A stretch of 36,789 nt of DNA from Mycobacterium sp. PS03-16. GTDB lineage: Bacteria > Actinomycetota > Actinomycetes > Mycobacteriales > Mycobacteriaceae. The stretch lies in NCBI RefSeq assembly GCF_004570325.1, contig NZ_SPQO01000041.1:1-36789 (forward strand). Direction: 5' to 3'. Position numbers and translations under genes: made by a program. The notes beneath the pieces are model-generated. The model made no database searches. It saw only the letters and a program-made list of their open reading frames with translations, and had not been told where the DNA came from. Positions 16,072 to 23,700 of this stretch are shown here, one piece after another; within the stretch, counting starts at the first letter, position 1, and each line of letters begins with the position of its first letter.

Positions 16072-16090
16072 CGACGGCGAGCTGAACCCC

Positions 16091-16468
16091 GTGCAGCAGC
16101 GGGGATTCGGCGACCTGGAGGCCGTCGTCATGGACCTGGCGTGGGAGCACGACGCGCCCGTACTGGTGCGTGAGCTCTACGACGAGATCTCGATGCACCG
16201 CCCGATCGCCTACACCACCGTGATGTCGACGATGGACAACCTGCACCGCAAGGGCTGGCTGACCCGCGACAAGACGGGCAAGGCCTACCGGTACTGGCCG
16301 ACGATGACGCGCGCGGAGCGCTCGGCGAAGCTCATGCGCGACGCCCTGGCCTCCGGCGGGGACGCCGACCTGGTGCTCACGTCGTTCCTCGAACAGATGA
16401 CGCCCGAAGAGGCGGGGCAACTCCGAACGGTGTTGACCCGCTTGGCAAGACGGCGCAAGACGCCATGA
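16091..16468 (+). CDS. BlaI/MecI/CopY-family transcriptional repressor
   Basis: The protein has 125 residues, a winged-helix repressor throughout: GFGDLEAVVMDLAWEHDAPV, then RELYDEIS...IAYTTVMSTMDNLHRKGWLTRDKTGKAYRYW, the standard BlaI recognition region, and a short dimerisation helix. In this family the repressor is cleaved when a membrane sensor detects cell-wall damage. The GTG at 16091 (VQQRGFGDLE) is chosen; an upstream ATG would overlap the L,D-transpeptidase end and adds unrelated residues. The stop overlaps the ATG of the M56 peptidase gene by 4 bp. It differs clearly from the classic BlaI (Rv1846c) as I recall it, so it is probably a paralogue with its own targets. Confidence 0.87.
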   Translation: MQQRGFGDLEAVVMDLAWEHDAPVLVRELYDEISMHRPIAYTTVMSTMDNLHRKGWLTRDKTGKAYRYWPTMTRAERSAKLMRDALASGGDADLVLTSFLEQMTPEEAGQLRTVLTRLARRRKTP

Positions 16469-17295
16469 CCGGCCTGCTGTGCCTGTTGGCCTACGCAGTG
16501 GGCGTCAGCGTGTGCGCGCCCGTCGTGCTCGACCGGTTCGGCAGCCGGGGCACCCTGCCGCGGCTGGCGATCGCCGCCTGGATCGCGACGCTGCTGAGCG
16601 TGGCGGCCGCCTGGATGCTGGCCACGGTCAGCCTGCTCGCCGGGAACCGGATGCTCGCCGGTGCGCTGGCCGCGGCCGCGGCGGTGGGCGTCGCCGGGCG
16701 GTGGCTGCGGCAGATCCGCCGGTTGCGCTCCCGCAGCGATGAACACGCCCATGCCGCCCGCCTGCTGGGCGCCGTCGACCAGGCGACGGGTGCCGTGGTG
16801 ATCCCGGCCACCGCGCCCGCCGCCTATTGCGTGGCCGGCCGGCCCGACACCGTCGTCGTCACCACCGGGGCGCTGCACGCGCTCGAGCCGCCTCACCTGG
16901 CCGCCGTGCTGGCACATGAAGACGCGCACGTGCGCGGCCGGCACCCGCACGCGCTGATCCTGCTGCGCGCCCTGGCCCGGGCGGTGCCGCTGCTCCCGTT
17001 GTTCCGGCGCGCGCCTGCGGCGGTGGGCCGCCTGCTCGAGATGCGCGCCGACGACGTCGCGGCGCGCGGACACGGCGCCGCGTCACTGCTCGCCGGGCTG
17101 TTGACGGTCGCAGGTCCGGCGCAACCCGTGGCCGGGGCCGTCGGCGCCGCGCACACCGCGGTGCTGGCCCGGGTCCGGCGTCTGGCCCACCCGCCGTCAC
17201 GGTTCGAGACGTGGTGGCGCTACACCGCGCTGACGGCCACGATCACCGCCGTCGTGGTCGCGCCGCTCCCGATCGCGGCCATCTGCCACGGCTGA
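16465..17295 (+). CDS. M56-family membrane metallopeptidase (BlaR1-like, no sensor domain)
   Basis: The protein has 276 residues. Hydrophobic segments lie near 2-20, 36-58 and 62-78, a peptidase region spans 110-205, and a final helix lies at about 250-272. The zinc site is HEDAH (151-155), matching HExxH, with Glu192 in the EMRADD segment as probable third ligand. Its ATG overlaps the BlaI stop by 4 bp, as in bla and mec operons, where the peptidase triggers removal of the repressor. Unlike BlaR1 it has no penicillin-binding sensor domain, so the signal it detects is unknown. Rv1845c has the same short form. Confidence 0.88.
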   Translation: MTGLLCLLAYAVGVSVCAPVVLDRFGSRGTLPRLAIAAWIATLLSVAAAWMLATVSLLAGNRMLAGALAAAAAVGVAGRWLRQIRRLRSRSDEHAHAARLLGAVDQATGAVVIPATAPAAYCVAGRPDTVVVTTGALHALEPPHLAAVLAHEDAHVRGRHPHALILLRALARAVPLLPLFRRAPAAVGRLLEMRADDVAARGHGAASLLAGLLTVAGPAQPVAGAVGAAHTAVLARVRRLAHPPSRFETWWRYTALTATITAVVVAPLPIAAICHG

Positions 17296-17296
17296 G

Positions 17297-17770
17297 TCAC
17301 GGCAGCGCCAGCGCCACGCACAGCCCGGCCAGCGCGACCCCCTGCGCGGTCATCCGTACCGGCAGCACCCGCTCCCAACGGGCCTGCAGTCTCCGCACAT
17401 CCGTGCGCGTCTCGCCGGCCAGCGCTGCCTCGCTGAGCATCCGGTTGAGCGGCGCACTGATCCGCAGGAACACCCACAGCCACACCAGGAGTGCGAGCAC
17501 CGCGACGGCCGCCGCGGCGGCGGCCGGGGTACGGCCGGTGAGCGCGGCGGCGCCGCCGGTGAGGACCGCGGCCAGCAGGCCGGTCGCGAACGGGACCGGC
17601 AGACGCCGGTCGCCGAAGTGGTGGATGCGGCCGATGACGTCCCCGAGCGTCCGGTCGTCCACACCGGCGAGCACCGGACGCAGGACCAGGAACGCGAACA
17701 TCTCGCAGCCGTACACCACGGCACCGCCGAGGACCGCGATGGTCGCCAGCACGTCGGTCACCACACCCAT
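17297..17770 (-). CDS. Four-helix membrane protein, DUF1772-like
   Basis: The protein has 157 residues with four predicted membrane helices (about 5-27, 58-78, 83-103 and 137-155). Patterns such as FLVLRPVLAG, the polar RIHHFGDRRLPVPFATGLL loop and WVFLRISAPLNRML resemble the DUF1772/anthrone-oxygenase-like group of small membrane proteins. No catalytic motif is clear. The gene is convergent with the M56 gene (one base between the stops) and lies 20 bp downstream of modA on the same strand, so it may share its message. Function is unknown; the family assignment is tentative. Confidence 0.65.
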   Translation of the reverse strand: MGVVTDVLATIAVLGGAVVYGCEMFAFLVLRPVLAGVDDRTLGDVIGRIHHFGDRRLPVPFATGLLAAVLTGGAAALTGRTPAAAAAAVAVLALLVWLWVFLRISAPLNRMLSEAALAGETRTDVRRLQARWERVLPVRMTAQGVALAGLCVALALP

Positions 17771-17790
17771 CGCCTCACCGTAGTCGGCGC

Positions 17791-18534
17791 TCAGGGGCCG
17801 GAGAACCCCGCCTCGCGCAGGATGTCCTGACCGGCCGGGCCGGTGACCACGTCGACGAATTGTTCTGCCAGCCCCGGTTTCTCGGCCTGTTCGAGCACCG
17901 CGATCGGGTAGGTGTTGACCGCGCCGGCGGCTTCACCGAACGCGACGGCGCTCACCGCGTCGCCGGCGCCGAGCGCGTCGGTGACGTACACCAGCCCCGC
18001 GTCGGCCTGACCGCTGGTGACCTTGTTGAGCACATCGGTGACCGACGACTCTTCGCTCACCGGACGCAGATCCACCCCGGCGGCGCGCTCGACGGCGGCC
18101 GTCGCCCCGCCGCACGGGACCTGCGGTGCGCACACCACCGCGCTGACGCCGGGGCGGGTGAGGTCACGCAGCGTGCGCACCCCGAGCGGGTTGCCCGGCG
18201 CCACGGCGATGGTCAGGGTGTTGGAGGCGAAGTCGACGGGCGTCCCGCGCACCAGCCCCGCATCGGTGGCCCGGGCCATGTTGCGAGTGTCGGCGGAGGC
18301 GAAGACGTCCGCCGGGGCGCCCTGGGTGAGCTGGGTGACCAGATCCGACGAGCCGGCGAACGAGAACTCCACCGTCACGCCGGGATGGTCGGCCTCGAAC
18401 CGTTGGCCGATGCGGCGGAACGAATCCTCCAGCGACGCGGCCGCGTACACCGTCACCGTGTCGCCCCCGGGGGCCTGCGGCGCGCACCCGCTCAGCGCCA
18501 CGGCCAGCATGAGTACGGCGGCGTGGCGGATCAC
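17791..18534 (-). CDS. modA: Molybdate ABC transporter substrate-binding lipoprotein
   Basis: The protein has 247 residues. The signal peptide ends in the lipobox LSGC with Cys17 as lipidation site. The mature part shows the ModA pattern: VTVYAAASLEDSFRRIGQRF, the FSFAGSSDLVTQLTQGAPAD block, VFASADTRNM, and later ADAGLVYVTDA. It would bind molybdate or tungstate outside the membrane. The GTG start overlaps the TGA of the Mop regulator gene by 4 bp. No modB or modC follows; the next gene is a small DUF1772-like membrane protein. The permease and ATPase must be elsewhere in the genome or absent. Confidence 0.92.
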   Translation of the reverse strand: MIRHAAVLMLAVALSGCAPQAPGGDTVTVYAAASLEDSFRRIGQRFEADHPGVTVEFSFAGSSDLVTQLTQGAPADVFASADTRNMARATDAGLVRGTPVDFASNTLTIAVAPGNPLGVRTLRDLTRPGVSAVVCAPQVPCGGATAAVERAAGVDLRPVSEESSVTDVLNKVTSGQADAGLVYVTDALGAGDAVSAVAFGEAAGAVNTYPIAVLEQAEKPGLAEQFVDVVTGPAGQDILREAGFSGP

Positions 18535-18935
18535 GCCGGCGCCAGAGGGGTTTCGACGATCACCGTGGTGGCCTTGACCACCGCGACGGCCACGCTACCC
18601 GGGACGAGGCCGAGGTCGCGAACCGCGTCGGTGCTCATCAGCGACACCACGGTGAAAGGGCCGCACTGCATCTGCACCTGCGACATCACCGCGTCACTGA
18701 CCACCTCGGTCACCAGACCCGCGAACCGGTTGCGGGCCGAACTCGCGACGCCCAGCGGATCGCTGGGCGCACTGGTGTTCGCCCGGGCGAACGCGGCCAG
18801 CGCCGCGCCGTCGATCACCTTGCGGCCGGCGGCGTCGGTCGTGACCGGCAACCGCCCGTCATCGATCCACCGGCGCACGGTGTCATCGCTGACACCGATC
18901 AGCTCGGCCGCCTGACGGATCCTCAGCATCGGCAT
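18531..18935 (-). CDS. Mop/TOBE molybdate-binding protein with MerR-type helix-turn-helix
   Basis: The protein has 134 residues. The N-terminal part (1-55) is an excisionase/MerR-like DNA-binding fold: IRQAAELIGVSDDTVRRWID, DGRLPVTTDAAGRKVIDGAA. The C-terminal part (66-134) is a TOBE/Mop domain (RNRFAGLVTEVVSDAVMSQV, then LGLVPGSVAVAVVKAT), which binds molybdate. It probably senses molybdate and controls modA, with which it overlaps by 4 bp, or stores the anion. The intergenic region upstream carries two copies of a 12-bp direct repeat that could be its target. The ATG at 18935 gives MPMLRIRQAA; ATG 18929 is possible. Confidence 0.88.
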   Translation of the reverse strand: MPMLRIRQAAELIGVSDDTVRRWIDDGRLPVTTDAAGRKVIDGAALAAFARANTSAPSDPLGVASSARNRFAGLVTEVVSDAVMSQVQMQCGPFTVVSLMSTDAVRDLGLVPGSVAVAVVKATTVIVETPLAPA

Positions 18936-18952
18936 GAGGTGACCTTAGCAAC

Positions 18953-19020
18953 CGCGAATGCGGAACAAAACCGGCCATTCTCAACGCGAATGCGGAGAAC
19001 TCGGCGTGATGCGCCGCATC
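18953..19020. promoter_or_regulatory. Direct repeats and a palindrome in the divergent mop/GTPase-cassette promoter region
   Basis: CGCGAATGCGGA occurs at 18953-18964 and again at 18985-18996, a 32-bp spacing that is about three helical turns, so a protein could contact both on one face. Just downstream GATGCG-C-CGCATC (19008-19020) is a perfect 13-bp palindrome. The region separates the mop-modA operon from the GTPase cassette. The regulator could be the Mop protein or something else. Between 19021 and 19158 I see no convincing gene or hairpin. Confidence 0.5.
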
Positions 19021-19158
19021 CCCCGACCGGAACCGGCACCGCCGGGTACGTTTGCCGGCATGGGTGGGCGCGGTGGAATCTGACGCGATGCACAGTTGCG
19101 GGGGTGGCGGCATGCCGGGTCGACGGTCGGTGCGGTGTGCCGGCAGGGTGCCGCGGCG

Positions 19159-21225
19159 ATGACCGAACACCAGCACCACGCCGAGGACGATCCGCGGCTC
19201 GGTGCCCTGCTCGACTGGCGCCAGCGTCTGGTCGATTCGGGAGCGGTGTCGGCGCGCACCTTCAAGGAGGCCCACCTGCGCCTGGTGCTGCGGTCCGGGC
19301 GCACCGACGTCGAGCAGATCCGCGCGATGCTGCCCGGGTCGGTGTCCGAGCACGCCGAGGACATGGCCCGGGTGCTGGCCGAGTTACCGCCCGGCCCCGC
19401 CGCGCCGCCCGACGAGGAGGACGTCACGTCCGCCGCCACACCGGCGGGCCGGCACCGCAGCGAGGACCCGCCCCGCGCGGAGACCGTCGCCCCTCCGCCA
19501 CTGCCGCGCGAACAACCCCGGTTCGACCCGTCGATCACCGAGACCGACCGGTTCGCCCCGTACGCGGCGATCGACCCGGCCGGTCCGGCGGAGTCCATCA
19601 CGCTGCACCGGCGTCGCGACACCGGCGCACTGGAACTGCGCTGGCCGCCGTACACCGGCGCCGATGCGGCCGTCGTGCTGTACCGCCTGATCAGCGCCGA
19701 GGACGCGCCGCCGCAGTCCCCGGACACCGCCGACGTGCTGGCCGTGACCGTCGCGACGTCGGCCACCGACGACCGGCCGACCGTCGCCGCGGTCCGGCAC
19801 TTCCAGGTGTGGGCCAACTCCGGGCCGTCGCACGCCGAAGCGCTCGCCGCCCAGCCGGTGCTGCACGCGACCGGCATGCTGATCAGCCGCATCACCGACT
19901 TCGTGCTCCGGGAGGATTCCGGACGGGTCATCGGGCAGTACACCGCGCCGCCGGGTGTGAGCGGTGTCTACATCTACCGGATGCCGGCACACGAGGCGCA
20001 CCGTGACGGACCGCAGTACCGAATCCTTTCCGGGCAGGACAATCTCGGCGGTTTCGTCGACATCGACGCCGAACGCGGCCACCGTTACGTCTACCGTGCC
20101 CGCTGCGCCGCGCCGGTCGACGGCGTGCTGCGACTGTCGGAGGCCGCGCAGGGTGACGTCGAGGTGTCGGCGGTGCTGGCGCCGGTCACCGATCTGACCG
20201 TCACCGGGTCGAGCGCCGACGCGACGGTCCTCGACCTCGCCTGGACCACGCCGCCCGGCGGCCGCGTTGCGATCTACCGCACCCCGACGGGGCCGAGCGC
20301 GGGCGCGGAGGCCGCCGAACTGCCCGAGGACGCCCTCGACCAGGTGGGGCTGCCGCCGGAACTCCGTCTGGCGCAACCCATCACAGAAATTCGCGACGAC
20401 GGCGGACAGATCCGCACCGCGATGGCCGGGGTCGCCTGGCCGGATCAGTGGAGCCGCGCTTACTTCACCCCCGTCACGCTGATCGGCGGCCGGGCGATGC
20501 TCGGCAAGACGTTCTCGACCGTGCGCACCGGCGTGATCCGCGACATCGAACTGGCCGAGTACTGCAACAAGCAGGTGCTCACCTTCGACTGGCCCGACGG
20601 CGCCGCGGCCGTCGTCGTCCACCTCGCCCCGAAGGGGCACGACCCGCGCGCCGGCCTGTCCGGGCAGTCCTGGGAGATCACACTCGAGGAGTACGAGAAA
20701 TACGGCGGCCTGCAACTGTCCGGGCAGCTGCCCGTGCACGGCTGCTCCCTGCACCTGGCGCCGGTGGCATTCACCGGTGGCCGGCGGGTGATGGGCGCGA
20801 TCGCCGGCGTCGAGTACCAGGGGCTGCTGCGGCTGCAGTACGCGGTGCGCGTCGGGCGCGACGCCGAGGGCCGGCCGTTCACCGCGACGATCGCCGTCCG
20901 CTCCGAGTACGACCTGCCCGGGTCGCCGGCCTTCGTGCTGGTCAACAACCCGCACCGGATTCCGCTCAGCGTCCACGACGGCGACCTCGTCGACGTGGCC
21001 CCGCTCAACGATCAGGGGCAATTGGCCGCGCCGCCGTCTTTGGAGCTGCGGTGGTCGCAGCTGAGCACCACCGGCGGCAGCGAGCTGTGGGCCGCCAACG
21101 TGCGCAACCGGCAGGGCTGGATCCGGTTGTTCGTGAACACCCCGGCCCCGGCCAGCCTGCGCCTCGTGGCGCTGCTCGACCCGCCGGTGGACAACCTGCG
21201 GCTCACCACGCCGGTGACGTCATGA
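19159..21225 (+). CDS. Beta-sandwich (FN3-like) repeat protein, first gene of a GTPase cassette
   Basis: The protein has 688 residues, with no signal peptide or membrane helix. Residues about 8-75 form a compact, charged, helical domain (ALLDWRQRLVDSGAVSARTF, then KEAHLRLVLRSGRTDVEQIR and MLPGSVSEHAEDMARVL). A Pro-rich linker follows to about 135. The rest is a string of fibronectin-III-like segments, recognisable by L-x-L-x-W...P.....Y-R patterns near residues 157, 354 and 472. The start MTEHQHH at 19159 is chosen; an earlier in-frame TTG adds residues with no support. The stop overlaps the next ATG by 4 bp. I do not recognise a named family for the whole protein. The layout, a small helical domain plus binding modules, suggests an adaptor or recognition subunit for the two partners downstream. 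Confidence 0.8.
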   Translation: MTEHQHHAEDDPRLGALLDWRQRLVDSGAVSARTFKEAHLRLVLRSGRTDVEQIRAMLPGSVSEHAEDMARVLAELPPGPAAPPDEEDVTSAATPAGRHRSEDPPRAETVAPPPLPREQPRFDPSITETDRFAPYAAIDPAGPAESITLHRRRDTGALELRWPPYTGADAAVVLYRLISAEDAPPQSPDTADVLAVTVATSATDDRPTVAAVRHFQVWANSGPSHAEALAAQPVLHATGMLISRITDFVLREDSGRVIGQYTAPPGVSGVYIYRMPAHEAHRDGPQYRILSGQDNLGGFVDIDAERGHRYVYRARCAAPVDGVLRLSEAAQGDVEVSAVLAPVTDLTVTGSSADATVLDLAWTTPPGGRVAIYRTPTGPSAGAEAAELPEDALDQVGLPPELRLAQPITEIRDDGGQIRTAMAGVAWPDQWSRAYFTPVTLIGGRAMLGKTFSTVRTGVIRDIELAEYCNKQVLTFDWPDGAAAVVVHLAPKGHDPRAGLSGQSWEITLEEYEKYGGLQLSGQLPVHGCSLHLAPVAFTGGRRVMGAIAGVEYQGLLRLQYAVRVGRDAEGRPFTATIAVRSEYDLPGSPAFVLVNNPHRIPLSVHDGDLVDVAPLNDQGQLAAPPSLELRWSQLSTTGGSELWAANVRNRQGWIRLFVNTPAPASLRLVALLDPPVDNLRLTTPVTS

Positions 21226-23699
21226 CGGCGCGCTACGGACAGCTCAGCTACACGTCCTTCGACGCGGGCGCGCACACCGGCGGATGGCAGGTCAAGGAGA
21301 CCTCGGCGGAGGTGACGCCCGAAGAGGTGCGGATCCTGACCGCGGGGGTGCGCACGGTGTTCCGGGCGGCGCAGCCGCTGCCCGCCTACCCGACACCCGA
21401 ACAGCTCGAACGCGGCCCCCGCCGGCTGGCCTACGGCCGCCTCGACCGTCAGCGCGCCGCGTACTGGCACACCGTGCCCGCCGGCTCGGACAGCACCGGC
21501 CGGCCCGGAAACGTGTTCGCCCACGCGCTGATCGACCGCACGGCCGGTGAGCGGTCCCGCCGGCCCATCGAATGGTGGCGTTCGGACGGTTGGCTGTGCC
21601 CCTACGGACCGTTCGCGGTGGCCGCGGCCGCGCTGCCCGCCGACCCGCCCGCGCCCGGTGCGGCGGTGACCCGCGACAGCGTCGTACAGTTCGCGCTCGA
21701 CCCCGGCGCGTGGCGGCTGGCCACGCTGTTCGGCCTGCTCGACGCCGTCGCCGCGGCGCTGCGCGGCGGCCCGCCGGTGGTGCTCGGCGTGGAGTCGGTG
21801 GATTCGGCGGCCCAGTGGATCGGTCTGGTCAGCTTCCTGATGTCACCGGGAACCGCTGCGGCGCTGAACTTCTCGACGTTCGACCGGGCCGACCAGCTGG
21901 GCCTGGCGCGGCAGAGCCGCCAGCATCTCACCGCGGTGCCGATCGACGATCTCGAACAGCTGCCCGACGACGTCGTCGCGCTCAGCGAGACCGGCACACT
22001 GTCGCTGGGCGAGCTCGGCGAGGTTCCGCACCGTACCGGCGACGGGCAGACGATCGAGGTGACCGCGTGGTCGGTGATGGCGCAGGTGGCCCTGCTCGAC
22101 GCCGACTCGGCGCACGTGATGCTCGACGACGTCGACCGGTACGCCGCGCAGGTCGCCGACGCCGGGCTGCACCCGGCCTGGCCGATGGCGATGTCGGTGG
22201 TGCACCGCGAGCAGTTCGCCGACGCGCTCGCCGAGGCGCACGAGGTGATCACCGCGTATTCCCCACGCGCGGCGGCGGATTCGATGGTGGCCCGCACCGT
22301 GGCCGACGTGATGCGCACCGCGCTGGGCGACAGCGCCGCCGACGCCTGGCGGGCGGTGCAGCAGACCAGCGACGGTCCCGCGGCCGACCTCGCCGCGGTG
22401 ACCTACCTGTCCCGCGCGCTCACCGACGAGCAGTGGTTGGCGCAGCCCGGCCCGGTTCCCGCGCGGCACCGGCGCTTCGAGCACCGTGCCGTACCCCGCG
22501 CGCTCCACGACACCATCGGCGGCGCGATGGCCGGGGCCCGGAGCGAGGGCCCCGAGCGGGTGGTGTGCCTGGCTGATCTGCTGCTGCGCTCGGGCGTCCA
22601 CGACGACCGGGTGGACGCCGCGCTGCGCGCCGATGTGCTTCCCGCGCTGGCGGATTCGGCCGTCGGTCCCGATCTGCTGGATCGGCTGGGCGAGGTGGGG
22701 GTGCCGACCCGGCTGGCGCTGGGCGCGATGCTGCTGCGCGACCGTGGCGAGGATCTGCCCGGCGGGGATGTGCTGGACTGGCTGGCCGACGGCATCACCG
22801 CGCCCGCACCGGACGAACTGTGGCGCGCCGAACCGTGGGGCGCGGCGTGGACCAGGGCGGCGTTACGGGGTGCCCGCGCCGTGACCGGGGGCGCCGACGA
22901 TCCGGCGGATCGCTGGGCGGCGCTGTGGTGGCTGCGGGTCAGCGGATCTCCGCGGTTCGCCGACGTGGCGGCCGGTTCGGTGTGGCGGCCGGAGGAACTG
23001 CTGGTGGCGGTGGGGGATTCGCCGGTGCCCGGTGCGGCGGCGCTGCGGACGCTGGTCTGCGGCGCGGCGTCGCCTGCGATGGACCGGTTGGCACAGCACG
23101 TGCTCGCCGCGAACAACGACGACGTCACGGTCGCGTGCGCAGCGGTGCGGGTGTTGGACCCGCGCACGTGGATCGAGCAGGGATACGCGGACAGCCACCG
23201 GCAGGCGTACACCCCGCTGTGGCAGCAGGCCCTAAACACCGTCGGCGCCCAGGTGGCGAATCACCGGTTCGCCGGCCGACTGGTGACTTTCGCGGCGATC
23301 GCCGCCTGCGCCGGGCACCCGTACCCCGCCGCCTGCGCCACGCTGGCCGCCGACGCGGCGGTCGCGGCCGACGCGTTCGGGCAGCTGGTGGCGCTGGTCG
23401 ACGGCTACGTGCTCAACGTGATGTCGGTGCTCGCGGTGGCGGCACTGCGGTGGAGCGACGACGCGGCCGGCGGATCCGACGCCGTCGAGGACGTCATCGG
23501 CCGAACCGCTCAGCACGTGCTGACCACCCGCAGCCCGGAGATGATCGACGCCGGTATGGTCGCGGCCACCATGGCCCAGCTGTCCGGTGATCTGAGCGAT
23601 GCGGCGATCCGCAGGCACCGCAAGACGGTGATGCGGCTGATGACGCGTCGCTTCGAGATGCCCACCGCCCCGGCGATCCGGACCCAGTGGAGCCGTTGA
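21222..23699 (+). CDS. GTPase-associated protein 1 (GAP1-N2/M/C type)
   Basis: The protein has 825 residues and is cytoplasmic by sequence. The N-terminus (YGQLSYTSFDAGAHTGGWQV, then KETSAEVTPEEVRILTAG) and the following HTVPAGSDSTGRPGNVFAHA, LIDR match my knowledge of the GAP1-N2 domain. A middle region near 160-270 (AVLGVESVDSAAQW-like blocks, FLMSPGTAAALNFSTFD) fits GAP1-M. The remaining 500 residues are Ala-rich helical repeats, as in GAP1-C. GAP1 proteins were named for their strict association with double-GTPase-type TRAFAC GTPases in predicted conflict systems (Kaur, Burroughs, Iyer and Aravind); the next gene here is exactly such a GTPase. The ATG overlaps the previous TGA by 4 bp, and one base separates its stop from the GTPase start. 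Domain limits are approximate. Confidence 0.8.
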   Translation: MTARYGQLSYTSFDAGAHTGGWQVKETSAEVTPEEVRILTAGVRTVFRAAQPLPAYPTPEQLERGPRRLAYGRLDRQRAAYWHTVPAGSDSTGRPGNVFAHALIDRTAGERSRRPIEWWRSDGWLCPYGPFAVAAAALPADPPAPGAAVTRDSVVQFALDPGAWRLATLFGLLDAVAAALRGGPPVVLGVESVDSAAQWIGLVSFLMSPGTAAALNFSTFDRADQLGLARQSRQHLTAVPIDDLEQLPDDVVALSETGTLSLGELGEVPHRTGDGQTIEVTAWSVMAQVALLDADSAHVMLDDVDRYAAQVADAGLHPAWPMAMSVVHREQFADALAEAHEVITAYSPRAAADSMVARTVADVMRTALGDSAADAWRAVQQTSDGPAADLAAVTYLSRALTDEQWLAQPGPVPARHRRFEHRAVPRALHDTIGGAMAGARSEGPERVVCLADLLLRSGVHDDRVDAALRADVLPALADSAVGPDLLDRLGEVGVPTRLALGAMLLRDRGEDLPGGDVLDWLADGITAPAPDELWRAEPWGAAWTRAALRGARAVTGGADDPADRWAALWWLRVSGSPRFADVAAGSVWRPEELLVAVGDSPVPGAAALRTLVCGAASPAMDRLAQHVLAANNDDVTVACAAVRVLDPRTWIEQGYADSHRQAYTPLWQQALNTVGAQVANHRFAGRLVTFAAIAACAGHPYPAACATLAADAAVAADAFGQLVALVDGYVLNVMSVLAVAALRWSDDAAGGSDAVEDVIGRTAQHVLTTRSPEMIDAGMVAATMAQLSGDLSDAAIRRHRKTVMRLMTRRFEMPTAPAIRTQWSR

Positions 23700-23700
23700 C

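Noticed and set aside
20448..21221. Upstream extension of the GAP1 frame
   Set aside because: It lies inside the FN3-like gene, is Arg-rich, and the GAP1 fold starts exactly at the overlapping ATG 21222.
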